A stretch of 36,819 bases of DNA from Deltaproteobacteria bacterium CG03_land_8_20_14_0_80_45_14 (GTDB taxonomy: Bacteria > Desulfobacterota > BSN033 > UBA1163), in contig PEUO01000117.1 in assembly GCA_002780715.1 (NCBI GenBank), positions 1 to 36,819 on the forward strand, in the 5' to 3' direction. Shown here in pieces: positions 1 through 8,454 of this stretch. Under the pieces are notes generated by a model that saw only the letters and a program-made list of their open reading frames with translations, did not search any database and had not been told where the DNA came from. Numbering within the stretch: position 1 is the first letter of the stretch; each line of letters begins with the position of its first letter. The position numbers were made by a program, and so were the translations under genes.

Positions 1-1
1 G

Positions 2-1768
2 GTAGGGAAGGAAGCATTACTGACGATTTTGAGCGATGAGGAAGATCGCTACTGCCACGGAATCATCAATAAGTTTAAGCAGACAGGGAGCAAAGGGGAG
101 TTCAATATTTATCAGGCAACCGTGGTGCCCTCTCTTTGGCTTCTCTCCTATGAGCAAGATTGCCGTATTTTTCAGAATAAGACCGTTGAGGACATGATCA
201 AGCAGATTTTTCAGGATGCTGGAATAACCAGTGACCGTTTTGACTTCCGGCTTCAGAATAAACCTCCCCAAAGAGAATATTGTGTTCAATACCGGGAGAC
301 CGATCTGAATTTTATCTCTCGCCTTCTTGAGGAAGAGGGCATCTTTTACTTCTTTGAACACTCCAAGAGTAAGCATGTCCTGGTTTTCGGCGATAGCACA
401 GTGGCCTATCAGTCGTTTATAAAAGGAAAGGCGGATGTGACATTTAACCCTGCGGGGATGGTGGCGAAAGAGGAATCGGTTTATGGTTTTTCCTTTTCTC
501 AAAGAGTCTTTTCTGGGAAGATCACTCAGAGGGATTTTAATTTTGAGAAACCCTCCTTGGATTTAAAAGCCGAGGAGCAGGATAAATCCTATCAGAAGTT
601 AGAGGTCTACGATTACCCGGGGAGATATTTAGATCAGGGGAGGGGAAAGAAGCTGTCAAAGATTCGCCTTGAAGAGTCAATAACCTTTAAGGAAAAGGCT
701 GAAGGGCAGAGTGTTTGTCCCCGCTTTACACCTGGCTTCAAGTTCAAGTTGACCGACCATGATCGAAAAAGTTTCAATCAAGAATACCTTCTGGGAGAAG
801 TTCGTCACACAGGAGCCCAACCCCAAGTGTTTAAGGAATGGGCGGATTCCAGCATCGGCTTAAGTTATTCGAACTACTTTGTTGGCATTCCTTCTTCCGT
901 AACCTACAGGCCCTGGAGAAAGACACCCAAACCCTTTGTGGAAGGTCTCCAGACAGCTATGGTCACCGGGCCAAAAGGTGAAGAGATTTATACGGACGAA
1001 TATGGTCGAGTAAAGGTGCAGTTTCACTGGGATCGGGAGGGGAAGAAGGATGAAAAAACTACCTGCTGGATAAGGGTGGCTTACCCTTATGCAGGCGAGA
1101 AACATGGAGCCCAGTTTACCCCCCTCGTTGGAGATGAGGTCTTGGTCGATTTTCTGGAAGGCGATCCGGATAAGCCGGTTATTACAGGTTCTCTCTTTAA
1201 GGGAGAGCATAAAGCATTAATCCCTGAAAAGGAAATGATTAAGAATGAAATCCTTACCCCTTATCAACACCGGCTCCTTTTCAATGATAAGGGCGGCAGT
1301 ATCACTCTTAACACCGGTGGGGGAGAGCGGCTCTACATGGGGGACGGCAAAGAAGATAAGACCGACCATGGAAACAATATTAAGATATCGACTGCGGATG
1401 GTCATTATATTCACTTAGCTCAAGGCAATACTTTTAAAGGAATTGAGTTTATGACAAAGAACTACCACTACGCCAGAATGATGGGCATGACCGGCCAATC
1501 AGAGATAACCCTTATTACGGAGAAGGGGCATTGGATCCTTCTCGATGATACAGGTGATCGAATTAGAATTGCGGATCGGAGTAATACACTAACAGTCGAG
1601 ATGAACTCAAGTAGCGGCCAGATCAAGGTTGAAAATAATGCTACGGGTGGCGGTTGGATTTTGCTTGAATGTCCCAATGGAAAGATCAGCCTTAAAGCAA
1701 ACCAAATTGAACTGATCGGGACCACCATCACTGATATCAAAGGGGGTATGGTAAAGATCAATTGTTAA
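2..1768 (+). CDS. vgrG: T6SS spike protein VgrG (5' end outside window)
   Basis: VgrG forms the trimeric tip of the type VI secretion needle and carries effectors out of the cell. The reading frame is open from base 2 without a stop, and the sequence just before the first in-frame TTG (29) already looks like VgrG (a GKEALLTILSDEEDRY stretch), so the N-terminus is cut off by the window edge. The gp27-like part is visible (residues with QYRETDLNFISRLLEEEGIFYFFEH), followed by the gp5-like OB fold with the family signature DEYGRVKVQFHWDREG and the CWIRV and VGDEVLVDFLEGDPDKP blocks. A repetitive beta-needle C-terminus ends in a short Gly/Lys tail without an added effector domain. The PAAR gene follows 70 bases downstream, the usual order for an orphan vgrG-effector cassette. 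The assignment is certain at family level. Confidence 0.95.
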   Translation, partial: VGKEALLTILSDEEDRYCHGIINKFKQTGSKGEFNIYQATVVPSLWLLSYEQDCRIFQNKTVEDMIKQIFQDAGITSDRFDFRLQNKPPQREYCVQYRETDLNFISRLLEEEGIFYFFEHSKSKHVLVFGDSTVAYQSFIKGKADVTFNPAGMVAKEESVYGFSFSQRVFSGKITQRDFNFEKPSLDLKAEEQDKSYQKLEVYDYPGRYLDQGRGKKLSKIRLEESITFKEKAEGQSVCPRFTPGFKFKLTDHDRKSFNQEYLLGEVRHTGAQPQVFKEWADSSIGLSYSNYFVGIPSSVTYRPWRKTPKPFVEGLQTAMVTGPKGEEIYTDEYGRVKVQFHWDREGKKDEKTTCWIRVAYPYAGEKHGAQFTPLVGDEVLVDFLEGDPDKPVITGSLFKGEHKALIPEKEMIKNEILTPYQHRLLFNDKGGSITLNTGGGERLYMGDGKEDKTDHGNNIKISTADGHYIHLAQGNTFKGIEFMTKNYHYARMMGMTGQSEITLITEKGHWILLDDTGDRIRIADRSNTLTVEMNSSSGQIKVENNATGGGWILLECPNGKISLKANQIELIGTTITDIKGGMVKINC

Positions 1769-1838
1769 TCAAACAACAATTTGGCAGGCGCTGATTGAAA
1801 TCGAAGTGAAATGAAAAATATACAGAGGGGTTGAAATC

Positions 1839-2729
1839 ATGTTTCCAGCTGCTCGTATCGGTGATCCAATTACACATGATCAAACGGCACCAAGTGGTGT
1901 GGTAGGGCCGCCCCAACCAGGGGCGATCCCAAATGTCATGATCGAGGGACTCCCCGCCGCTACGGTAGGAGATTATGTGACTTGTACTGGTGCAACCTCC
2001 GCTGGTCCGGCTCATCCGCCTCAGGCAGGTCCTCCGCCGTCAGTCCCTCCTTCTGTTCCTATCATCACGGGCCTTCCAAGGGTAATGATCGGAGGCAAGC
2101 CGGCAGCCCGTTGGACCCCGAGTGGGGACACCAGTGCCTGCGGTGTTTTCTTGGGTGATCCAAAACTGGCGGCTATACGCACCGTCTTTATTGGAGGGGG
2201 TTTGATTGTGGGAAATCTCTTCGCTACATTAGCCGTTTTCCCGGGCCAACAAAATGCACAGAACTGTGGGGTTGAATCTTCTCGTCAGCTTATGCTTGCC
2301 TCTGGGGGCAATATTTCGGAGAATGATCTTTTGAACTGGGCGTTGAATCAGGGCCTTGCTGAAAATGACCCCGACCCTGCAGAGCGGGGAGGCACGGGCC
2401 CAGAGGATAGGGAAAAGATTCTTGACCAGAACGGGGTCCCTTCTCATCGGGAGCCCCAAAACATGAATAACATCACTCAGGCCGTGAGAGAGGGCAGAGG
2501 AGTTATCACAAGTCATGATGCTGGCACCCTTTGGAATCAACCCGGTGTCAATGGAGGCCATGCTGTCACCGTCACCGGGCTTGAGTATGATTCCAATGGA
2601 AATCTCCAGAATGTTATTATTAACGATACGGGTACTGGTCAGGGGGCTCAATCGATACCTGCCGACCGATTTCAAAATTCTTTGAGACCGGGTCGTGATA
2701 TTAATGTAACGGATTCTCCTATCTGGTAG
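1839..2729 (+). CDS. PAAR-domain T6SS effector with papain-like cysteine peptidase C-terminus
   Basis: Residues 1-120 are a PAAR domain (MFPAARIGDPITHD start, Pro/Gly-rich turns, VMIGGKPAAR), which caps the VgrG spike. Residues about 135-296 form a separate domain. It has a candidate catalytic Cys143 in QNCGVESSRQ at a helix start, a candidate His241 in NGGHAVTVTG, and an Asn262/Asp263 pair in INDTGTG. That order and spacing is typical of papain-like/C39-like cysteine peptidases found as toxin domains in polymorphic toxins. I infer a specialised T6SS effector that cleaves or deamidates a protein in a rival cell. The start ATG at 1839 gives a canonical PAAR N-terminus. The gene downstream is the natural immunity candidate. 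A self-processing role for the peptidase is an alternative. Confidence 0.85.
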   Translation: MFPAARIGDPITHDQTAPSGVVGPPQPGAIPNVMIEGLPAATVGDYVTCTGATSAGPAHPPQAGPPPSVPPSVPIITGLPRVMIGGKPAARWTPSGDTSACGVFLGDPKLAAIRTVFIGGGLIVGNLFATLAVFPGQQNAQNCGVESSRQLMLASGGNISENDLLNWALNQGLAENDPDPAERGGTGPEDREKILDQNGVPSHREPQNMNNITQAVREGRGVITSHDAGTLWNQPGVNGGHAVTVTGLEYDSNGNLQNVIINDTGTGQGAQSIPADRFQNSLRPGRDINVTDSPIW

Positions 2730-2746
2730 AATGCAACTTTTAAAAA

Positions 2747-3406
2747 ATGGAGACGGCACCGAATTGCAAAAAGTTGGTTATTCTCCCTCTTATTTTCTTC
2801 TTAACGCTGTCCCTGCCATTTCTGCAAAAGGAAGGTAAAGGTATGAATTCAATGTCTTCTATAGAAAGTTTTGTGCAGGCCATAGATGGTCATCCTGATC
2901 TGGTTAAAAAAATTCCTGATGAGCTTGCTCTCTCCATTCCAATCCCTGTAATCCAAAACAAGGGTGAAAAGAAACCAAAGATTCTAATGGCATTTTTCTA
3001 TTATTATATGCGTGGGATCCCTCCAGGACCTTACCGTATATCTGTACCCAGGTATCGGTTGTTGGTAGACCTAAACACGATGAATATTATATCCTTTTCT
3101 CCAGTGAAAGATAAAGATTTCGGCATCGAATGGCCGGAGCGTAAACCAGTCGGAGAGTATACCCCTGCTCCTGGCCTAACGATGGATGCTTACAAAAAGA
3201 AGAAAGCCAGGTTTTATCAACTTTACGAACAGATACTCCCATACTTCCAAGAAGACAAATCCCATTTACCCGATGACCAAGCGGATGCAATCATTGAATT
3301 TAAAACCCTTTTTGAAGAACTGGCTCATAAGCCTTTACACCCTTTCTATAAGGCATTGAACCCTGCCTTTTTCCAATGGCTTGATCATTTCAGGCAAAAA
3401 CAATGA
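2747..3406 (+). CDS. Unknown protein, candidate immunity protein to the PAAR toxin
   Basis: I do not recognise this family. It starts 17 bases after the PAAR effector stop, the position usually held by an immunity gene. With the ATG at 2747 it has a Lys-flanked hydrophobic stretch (KKLVILPLIFFLTLSLPFL) that could be a signal peptide or membrane anchor, but no SD lies before that ATG. The alternative ATG at 2843 is preceded by a good GGAAGG and would give a 187-residue cytoplasmic protein. The start therefore decides the location and remains open. The body is soluble and aromatic-rich (MAFFYYYMRGIPPGPYR, FYQLYEQILPYFQ) with no metal or catalytic motif that I can see. The immunity role is inferred from position only. 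Confidence 0.6.
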   Translation: METAPNCKKLVILPLIFFLTLSLPFLQKEGKGMNSMSSIESFVQAIDGHPDLVKKIPDELALSIPIPVIQNKGEKKPKILMAFFYYYMRGIPPGPYRISVPRYRLLVDLNTMNIISFSPVKDKDFGIEWPERKPVGEYTPAPGLTMDAYKKKKARFYQLYEQILPYFQEDKSHLPDDQADAIIEFKTLFEELAHKPLHPFYKALNPAFFQWLDHFRQKQ

Positions 3407-3504
3407 TTATCAATCGCCCATGTGGGTATAAGAAGAATAAAGGTCGAATAATATGGTTGAGCAAAATTTGTGATTTCAATCAAATGAATTGAGGGAGGGT
3501 AACG

Positions 3505-3741
3505 ATGCCAAATTCCATGAATCAGTTGGTAGCTTCGAATATGGCAGAGATCACACAGCTAAGAACAGAGCTTATGCTCATTAAGCAGCAGCGCATTTTG
3601 GAAAAAATGGCGTTCAGGGAAATCGCAAAGGCTCTACTACATTTACATCAGGTCCTTATGGAAAAGGAAATCCTTAACACATCGGATCATGCGATCGGTG
3701 ACGCTGTTGCAATTATTCAGAGTTGCGCCCTAACTCCCTAA
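3505..3741 (+). CDS. Small helical protein of unknown function
   Basis: The product is 78 residues, predicted mostly helical and amphipathic (NMAEITQLRTELMLIKQQRILEKMAFREIAKALLHLHQVLMEKE), with one Cys near the end. A strong GGGAGGG SD stands a few bases before the ATG, so translation is likely. It lies on the same strand between the T6SS effector pair and the repeat-peptide gene. I recognise no family. It could be a T6SS accessory or adaptor protein, or belong with the repeat peptide and YkgJ genes. Confidence 0.65.
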   Translation: MPNSMNQLVASNMAEITQLRTELMLIKQQRILEKMAFREIAKALLHLHQVLMEKEILNTSDHAIGDAVAIIQSCALTP

Positions 3742-3861
3742 TCTCAAATTCTGACGAGGCTGAGGATCAGGGGATCTTATTTCTTATAAATAATATGGTT
3801 TTGGCTTTGCTCTGATCACTTTTAGAATGAGGGCAACAAAAGATAGAAAGGAGGAATGAAA

Positions 3862-4074
3862 ATGCCAAGAATCGGTCAAACTAACCCAAGCCGATTATCA
3901 AGGGTCGCTGGGAACATCGCAAGGGGAGCGGCACAAGGGGCAGGATCAACAAGACTATTTGGGGCTGACCTCTATTGCAGAAAGGAACTTTACGGCGCCG
4001 ACCTCTACAATAGAAAACCACCCTTTGGTTCTGAGTTCTATTGTAACATCAACAGTGAATTAATTTATCAATGA
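3862..4074 (+). CDS. 70-residue peptide with three tandem GADLY-type repeats
   Basis: The protein has a basic Gly/Ala/Arg-rich N-terminal half (PSRLSRVAGNIARGAAQGAG) and then three 11-residue repeats at residues 32-64: LFGADLYCRKE, LYGADLYNRKP and PFGSEFYCNIN. It ends in NSELIYQ. Of two nearby ATGs (3856 and 3862), the second is better spaced from the AAGGAGG SD, so I start there. The TGA overlaps the ATG of the next gene (ATGA), which couples it to the YkgJ-family protein. A leader-like half plus a repeated Tyr/Cys/Asp core beside cysteine-cluster proteins is the layout of a modified-peptide precursor. That role is inference. It could equally be a small structural or scaffold protein. Confidence 0.75.
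   Translation: MPRIGQTNPSRLSRVAGNIARGAAQGAGSTRLFGADLYCRKELYGADLYNRKPPFGSEFYCNINSELIYQ
3955..4053 (+). repeat. Three in-frame 33-nt tandem repeats
   Basis: Units at 3955-3987, 3988-4020 and 4021-4053 are each exactly 33 nt and encode the consensus [LP][FY]G[AS][DE][LF]Y[CN]. The third unit has diverged conservatively (D to E, A to S, L to F), so the repeats are maintained at protein level more than at DNA level. Confidence 0.85.
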
Positions 4075-4760
4075 TGATTTCTGCATCTGATATCACCGTG
4101 AAGGATGGCAAAAAAAATGGACTGAAAGAACGGAGATTTGACTGTCAGAGGTGTGGCTATTGCTGCTCCCAAAAGACGCTCATTTACCCGAGCCTGGAGG
4201 AGATCCGAAATCTGTCCGGATATTTAAGCATTTCCGAATGCTCCTTTGCCCTCCGTTATCTTCAAGAGGTTTATGACCCCCAAATAAACACCTATGCAGT
4301 AGCCTTCAAAACCAATCACCCTGACGATCCGATGACGGGATGTATCTTCTGTCATGACAATCTTTGTGTGATCCATAATTCTCCTCGGACTGACCTGTGC
4401 AATGTGTTTCCATGGAATCATTTCGATCTTGAACGAGAAGAGTGGGAAGAAAATTTCGTATCTTACGATGGCACATTCTGGTGTCCGGGCATTGGCAGGG
4501 GCCGTCTTTGGACATTGGAGGAGATTCGAAGAGTGAAGGAGCTTTATCCAAAGGTAGGGGAGAAAATCAAGCGCCTCTATAATCCGCCTCCACCGTCTGG
4601 TCCCCAAGGTACAGATAGGGTGCGTCCTTCGGGGTTCAACCTGACCATGTCCGAGGAACGTCTTATCCACAAATTAAGATTCCTCTCCATAGACAAAATC
4701 AGAGAAGTAGAAAATATGGTAGACTGCACCTATCACGGCGGACACGTTTCTCATTACTGA
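4071..4760 (+). CDS. YkgJ-family cysteine-cluster protein (first of two)
   Basis: This is a PF03692-type protein, a family of putative Zn/Fe-chelating proteins that includes the flagellin lysine N-methylase FliB. The signature is FDCQRCGYCCSQK near residue 23-35 (C-x2-C-x2-CC), followed by the second cysteine set GCIFCHDNLCVIHNSPRTDLCNVFPW in the middle, where CxIHxxRPxxC-like spacing is typical. The C-terminal third is basic and ends in a His-rich tail (CTYHGGHVSHY). No SD precedes the ATGATG. Its start overlaps the stop of the repeat-peptide gene (ATGA), so it is probably translated by coupling. The substrate is unknown. The context suggests the repeat peptide, but a general metal or Fe-S role cannot be excluded. 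Confidence 0.8.
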   Translation: MMISASDITVKDGKKNGLKERRFDCQRCGYCCSQKTLIYPSLEEIRNLSGYLSISECSFALRYLQEVYDPQINTYAVAFKTNHPDDPMTGCIFCHDNLCVIHNSPRTDLCNVFPWNHFDLEREEWEENFVSYDGTFWCPGIGRGRLWTLEEIRRVKELYPKVGEKIKRLYNPPPPSGPQGTDRVRPSGFNLTMSEERLIHKLRFLSIDKIREVENMVDCTYHGGHVSHY

Positions 4761-4783
4761 ATCGTTTAGGAAGGACATAGCGG

Positions 4784-5572
4784 ATGACCTCAGAGGCCGT
4801 TCAACCCCAAGTAAAATTGATCACCATCACGATTGAAACGCCAGATGGAAAGCTTCCTCCTGCGAGGGTAGGCATTCCAGATATTCCAATGAGAATGGCA
4901 AATCTGATCCCACCCATGCAGCAACTCTGTAACGGCATTGTCGAGTTGGCGATCCGCAGAGAAGTGAGTCAAGGTGCAACGATCTCATGTCACAAGGGGT
5001 GTGGTGTCTGTTGCAGTCAGCTTGTACCCCTCTCATCCCCAGAAGTATTCTTTCTCTTGGACTTTGTCTATGCATTACCATCCGAACGCCGAAACCAAAT
5101 CGAAGCGCGTTTTCGAGCAGTAAAAGAAGCCATGGAAGCTAAAGGGCTTGTTGAAAGGCTAAGAAAGATCGAAGATACGCAGGAACATCAAATGCTTGCT
5201 TGGGACTATTTTCGGATGGGAATGCCATGTCCCTTCCTTGAAGAAAATGCATGTAGCATCCACCCCCACAGGCCTTTTGCCTGCCGGGAATATAATGTCA
5301 TTTCACCTCCTGAACTATGCACCGATCCCTTCAACAAAGGAATAAAAAAGATCCGGATCCCTAAAAATATGACAACGGCAACAGCCAGGCTCGCAGCCGA
5401 GCTATTCGAATTACCCGCCATGCTTATCCCTATGACATCGGCTCTCGAATGGGCTACTGAACATGAAACCTACAACCGACGAACATGGCCTGGCGTCTGG
5501 CTCTTTAACCGAATGATGGAATATGCCACCGGCGCTGATCTGGAAAGTCTTAATCCCGAAATGAACAAATAG
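4784..5572 (+). CDS. YkgJ-family cysteine-cluster protein (second of two)
   Basis: A second PF03692 member of 262 residues. It has SCHKGCGVCCSQL at about residues 67-79 (C-x4-C-x2-CC), then MPCPFLEENACSIHPHRPFACREY, the conserved second cysteine block of the family. A helical insert (residues about 95-135) separates the two. It differs from its upstream neighbour in length, cluster spacing and C-terminus, so the pair is not a recent duplication. An AGGAAGG SD stands before the ATG 23 bases after the previous stop. Two different metal-cluster proteins in a row behind a repetitive small peptide is the unusual part of this operon. The biochemical activity is unknown. Confidence 0.85.
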   Translation: MTSEAVQPQVKLITITIETPDGKLPPARVGIPDIPMRMANLIPPMQQLCNGIVELAIRREVSQGATISCHKGCGVCCSQLVPLSSPEVFFLLDFVYALPSERRNQIEARFRAVKEAMEAKGLVERLRKIEDTQEHQMLAWDYFRMGMPCPFLEENACSIHPHRPFACREYNVISPPELCTDPFNKGIKKIRIPKNMTTATARLAAELFELPAMLIPMTSALEWATEHETYNRRTWPGVWLFNRMMEYATGADLESLNPEMNK

Positions 5573-5577
5573 CCACC

Positions 5578-7098
5578 ATGATTAAACACATTGCTCTTCA
5601 AGAAATGGGTTCAGGAAGAAGTTATCGAATAAGCTTACCGTGTTTGATTGGCCGCAGTGCAGAAGCTGATCTGTCCCTTTCAGATCCCACCCTTTCGCGC
5701 CGGCATGCTCTCATTGGGGAAACAAACAATGAGCTATGGATTGAGGATCTTCAAAGCTCAAACGGAGTCTTTGTGAACGGCGAGAAGATCAATGACAAAG
5801 CCTTTCTTAAACAAGGCGATTCAATACAATTGGGCCAAATGAAGTTTCTGGTCTCCCAGGCAGAAGAAGGGGCTTTGGAACAAACCGTTATCCTACACTC
5901 CCTTGACGCCAAAGCGGACTGGCCCTTGGATCATCAGAGGCTTGAACTGATCTACGATATCACAACCGAATTGTCTGAAAATCAGAACTTGGCAGCTTTC
6001 GGCGAAAGGATTTTTTCAAGATTGAAAAAAATTTTCAACCAAAATCGAGGATATATAGCCCTATTCCAGGAAGACGGCTCTCTCAAACCGATATGCATGG
6101 ACCCTGCTTTGGATTCGGTTCCACTCAGCAGGAGCATCCTTAACCGATTATTCCAGAATGGGGAATCATTCCTGCTGGCGGACGCACTGAGTGAGGTTTC
6201 TCTAAAGGAACAAGAAAGCGTCATAGGACTAAGGATCCGGTCTGCTTTATGCGCTCCGCTGATCTACCGTAATCAGATCTATGGTCTTATCTATTTGGAT
6301 TGCAACATCCCCGGAGCTTATCAGGAAGGCGACCTGGCGTTCCTAAAAGGCATCGCCTCAATCCTTGCTCCTATTATCGAGAATAGTCGCCTTTGGTCAG
6401 ACCTGAAAAAGCAGTACTCCCGTGCGATGGACAGCTTGAGGGAGACACAAGCACGGCTGATTGGTATGGAGCGGGCAGCGGCTTACGGTCGCCTGGCTCA
6501 AGCCATGGCTCATGAGATCAGAAATCCGGTGATGGTCATAGGAGGGTTCGTCAGAAGGATGACACCATCCGAATCAGAAAGTGTAAAGGGCAATCATTTT
6601 AAGGCGATCATGACGTCGGTAGAAAGAATAGAAATGGTTTTAAAAGAGGTGGACAATTTTGTGAACCTTCCGCTGCCTCAAAGGAAACTGGTAAAAATGG
6701 ATCGGCTCATCCAGGAAGAAATCGAAAAAGTCGGTCTTCCTCCCCTCCTGACGATAAATACCCCCCATTTAATGGTCCCCCTCGATTCTGATCTCTTTAA
6801 AAAGGCCCTTTCTTTAATCTTTAAGGAAATCCTCTCGAGCGGTTTTCAAGCTTCCGGCTTGGAAATAGTCATGCAGGACTCAGAGAATGAGCTTGAGATT
6901 GTCATCGGAAAAACTGAAAGCAGACATTTCTGTCAACTTTTCGATTCCGAGCTGCAATGGAAGCCATGGAGTCTCAGTCTTTATCTGAACGTCGCCCATA
7001 AGATTATATCGGACCACGGAGGGAAACTTCTTTTAGACCCATCGGCACATTCTGCGTTTCCGATCATTATTAGAATACCAAGGACGATTAAAGCATGA
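5578..7098 (+). CDS. FHA-GAF-histidine-kinase-like protein with degenerate ATPase domain
   Basis: Domains in order: an FHA phosphothreonine-binding domain (residues about 1-95, with LIGRSAEADLSLSD, LSRRHA and SSNGVFVNG); a GAF sensor domain (about 120-285); and a HisKA-like dimerisation helix with His312 in MAHEIRNPVMV. The region where the HATPase domain should be keeps the fold outline and a G2-like end (SLYLNVAHKIISDHGG), but the N-box Asn is replaced (LSLIFKEILSSG) and no DxGxG motif is seen. It probably cannot bind ATP in the normal way. It starts 5 bases after the YkgJ gene stop and so is in the same operon. FHA proteins also regulate T6SS, which may explain the location. I infer a phospho-dependent scaffold or sensor. 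Confidence 0.8.
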   Translation: MIKHIALQEMGSGRSYRISLPCLIGRSAEADLSLSDPTLSRRHALIGETNNELWIEDLQSSNGVFVNGEKINDKAFLKQGDSIQLGQMKFLVSQAEEGALEQTVILHSLDAKADWPLDHQRLELIYDITTELSENQNLAAFGERIFSRLKKIFNQNRGYIALFQEDGSLKPICMDPALDSVPLSRSILNRLFQNGESFLLADALSEVSLKEQESVIGLRIRSALCAPLIYRNQIYGLIYLDCNIPGAYQEGDLAFLKGIASILAPIIENSRLWSDLKKQYSRAMDSLRETQARLIGMERAAAYGRLAQAMAHEIRNPVMVIGGFVRRMTPSESESVKGNHFKAIMTSVERIEMVLKEVDNFVNLPLPQRKLVKMDRLIQEEIEKVGLPPLLTINTPHLMVPLDSDLFKKALSLIFKEILSSGFQASGLEIVMQDSENELEIVIGKTESRHFCQLFDSELQWKPWSLSLYLNVAHKIISDHGGKLLLDPSAHSAFPIIIRIPRTIKA

Positions 7099-7178
7099 AG
7101 CTTGGGATAGGCATTTGAGGTCAATTGTATCGTTTGTCTCTCGGATGGACAGGAACGAAATAAATAAGGGAGGATGAA

Positions 7179-7958
7179 ATGGTGAAAACAGTATGGCTTT
7201 CTTCATTAGTCTCTTCAGAAAATACGGTTAAGAATTTGATTTCTCAACTCAAAACCTATGGCCTTGAGGTCAAGGGGCATTTCTGGGAGGATGATCTGGA
7301 GAAAATGGCATGGGCAAAGGCCAGGGAGGAACTGATCAAGCCCGATGTCACCCTTTGGCTCATTTTATCATCTCAAGAGAATCTGTCGAATCCTTCGATT
7401 CGATATGGACTTTCGCTCCTCACCATCACTCTCCAGGCCCACAAAGGACTTTCCTTTCCACTGGTGATTCTTCTTCCCCAGGGAGAACCCCCCTCAGTGG
7501 AAACCCTTCCCACTCCCCTTAGAGGGGTTGATTTTTTATCTCTTAACGATCCAAGTATGGCAGCCAAACTCGTGGTGAAAGTTCATGCTGCCGTTAAAGA
7601 AATCTTTTCAGAATATCGTTTGGACGTCTATGGAAATCCACAAATCGGGCAGTGGTTTGAAATCGGGCCGCAAAATGTCTCTTGGCCTGGGGTCATGTTC
7701 GGCGTAGCAGGGGGTGAGATCACCTTCCATGCCGTCGGCCCAAAGGGAAGCCTTCCCGACCAATCAGTCCTTCATTACCCATTAAAGGGTTTGAAATTGA
7801 GTCTAGGCGAAAAAGAGTATGTGGCCTGGGCTGCCCAAAACGAACTGAACTCCCAGACTTCCTATTTTGTTAAGGTGAAGGGATTTCCAGAATCGATTAT
7901 CTTTGGCCCCTATTCAACCCAGGAAGAGGCGGATGTCTATGTTCTGAAAACAAAATGA
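7179..7958 (+). CDS. Unknown 259-residue protein, possible TIR-like N-terminal fold
   Basis: There is a clear GGGAGGATG SD before the ATG. The N-terminal half (1-140) alternates hydrophobic strands and helices in a flavodoxin/TIR-like pattern: KTVWLSSLVSSE, TYGLEVKGHFWEDD, PDVTLWLILSSQENLSNPSIRYGLSLL, FPLVILLPQG, GVDFLSLND. The C-terminal half (150-259) is beta-rich (GQWFEIGPQNVSWPGVMFG...ITFHAVGPKG). No catalytic Glu can be named with confidence. It is the last plus-strand gene of the T6SS/YkgJ segment, 80 bases after the FHA protein. The TIR-like reading is only a fold guess from secondary-structure pattern. Confidence 0.6.
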   Translation: MVKTVWLSSLVSSENTVKNLISQLKTYGLEVKGHFWEDDLEKMAWAKAREELIKPDVTLWLILSSQENLSNPSIRYGLSLLTITLQAHKGLSFPLVILLPQGEPPSVETLPTPLRGVDFLSLNDPSMAAKLVVKVHAAVKEIFSEYRLDVYGNPQIGQWFEIGPQNVSWPGVMFGVAGGEITFHAVGPKGSLPDQSVLHYPLKGLKLSLGEKEYVAWAAQNELNSQTSYFVKVKGFPESIIFGPYSTQEEADVYVLKTK

Positions 7959-8067
7959 TCATCTCGTTCTTTGCCTCACCGTCTTCTATCTCAGGAAGGC
8001 AGGAATTCCTGAATTACGACGAAACCTGATCTGAGTGCTGGAACTCCGATATAAGGATCAAAGATAG

Positions 8068-8454
8068 TTAGGCAGTGTATGGTGGTTTTTGTGCGCTGTT
8101 CACTAAGAAATTTTTCAACTCAGCCATATGTTCTGGAGGGATGTCCACAAATCGCACTCCGGTTCGATAATCCCATGTCCAATCCTTCCTCAGATGAATA
8201 TCCTTCCAAACCACCTGGACGAACGTCTCAAGGGTATTGAATTCAGAACGAGAATGACAAAATAGTTTCAACGCTAAACGTTGACCAATTCCCATTTCCT
8301 CCGGAAGGTAGACAAGTAATCCCCCTTCACTGGCATTGACAGCTCGACCGTATCTGAAGAATAAGTTGGCTCTACTATACTTAACTGGCAAATCGACATT
8401 GATTCTTGGATATTTTCTTTTTTCTGTAGCAAGGGTTTTTTCCATTAACTCCAT
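8068..8454 (-). CDS. PilZ-domain protein, probable c-di-GMP receptor
   Basis: A single PilZ domain of 128 residues. The two c-di-GMP binding motifs are present: RxxxR as RKYPR near residue 13-17, and NASEGG (D/N-x-S-x-x-G) about 30 residues later. The rest follows the PilZ barrel (YRTGVRFVDIPPEHMAELKNFL). I place the start at the ATG at 8454, because an AGGAG lies 7-8 bases upstream; the longer TTG start (8472) would put that SD inside the coding region. There is no output domain, so it probably acts by binding a partner protein. It may relate to motility or exopolysaccharide; nothing nearby says which. Confidence 0.85.
   Translation of the reverse strand: MELMEKTLATEKRKYPRINVDLPVKYSRANLFFRYGRAVNASEGGLLVYLPEEMGIGQRLALKLFCHSRSEFNTLETFVQVVWKDIHLRKDWTWDYRTGVRFVDIPPEHMAELKNFLVNSAQKPPYTA

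Noticed and set aside
3955-4053. Pentapeptide-repeat protein
   Set aside because: The period is 11 residues, not 5, and only the ADL triplet resembles the A(D/N)LxX pattern.
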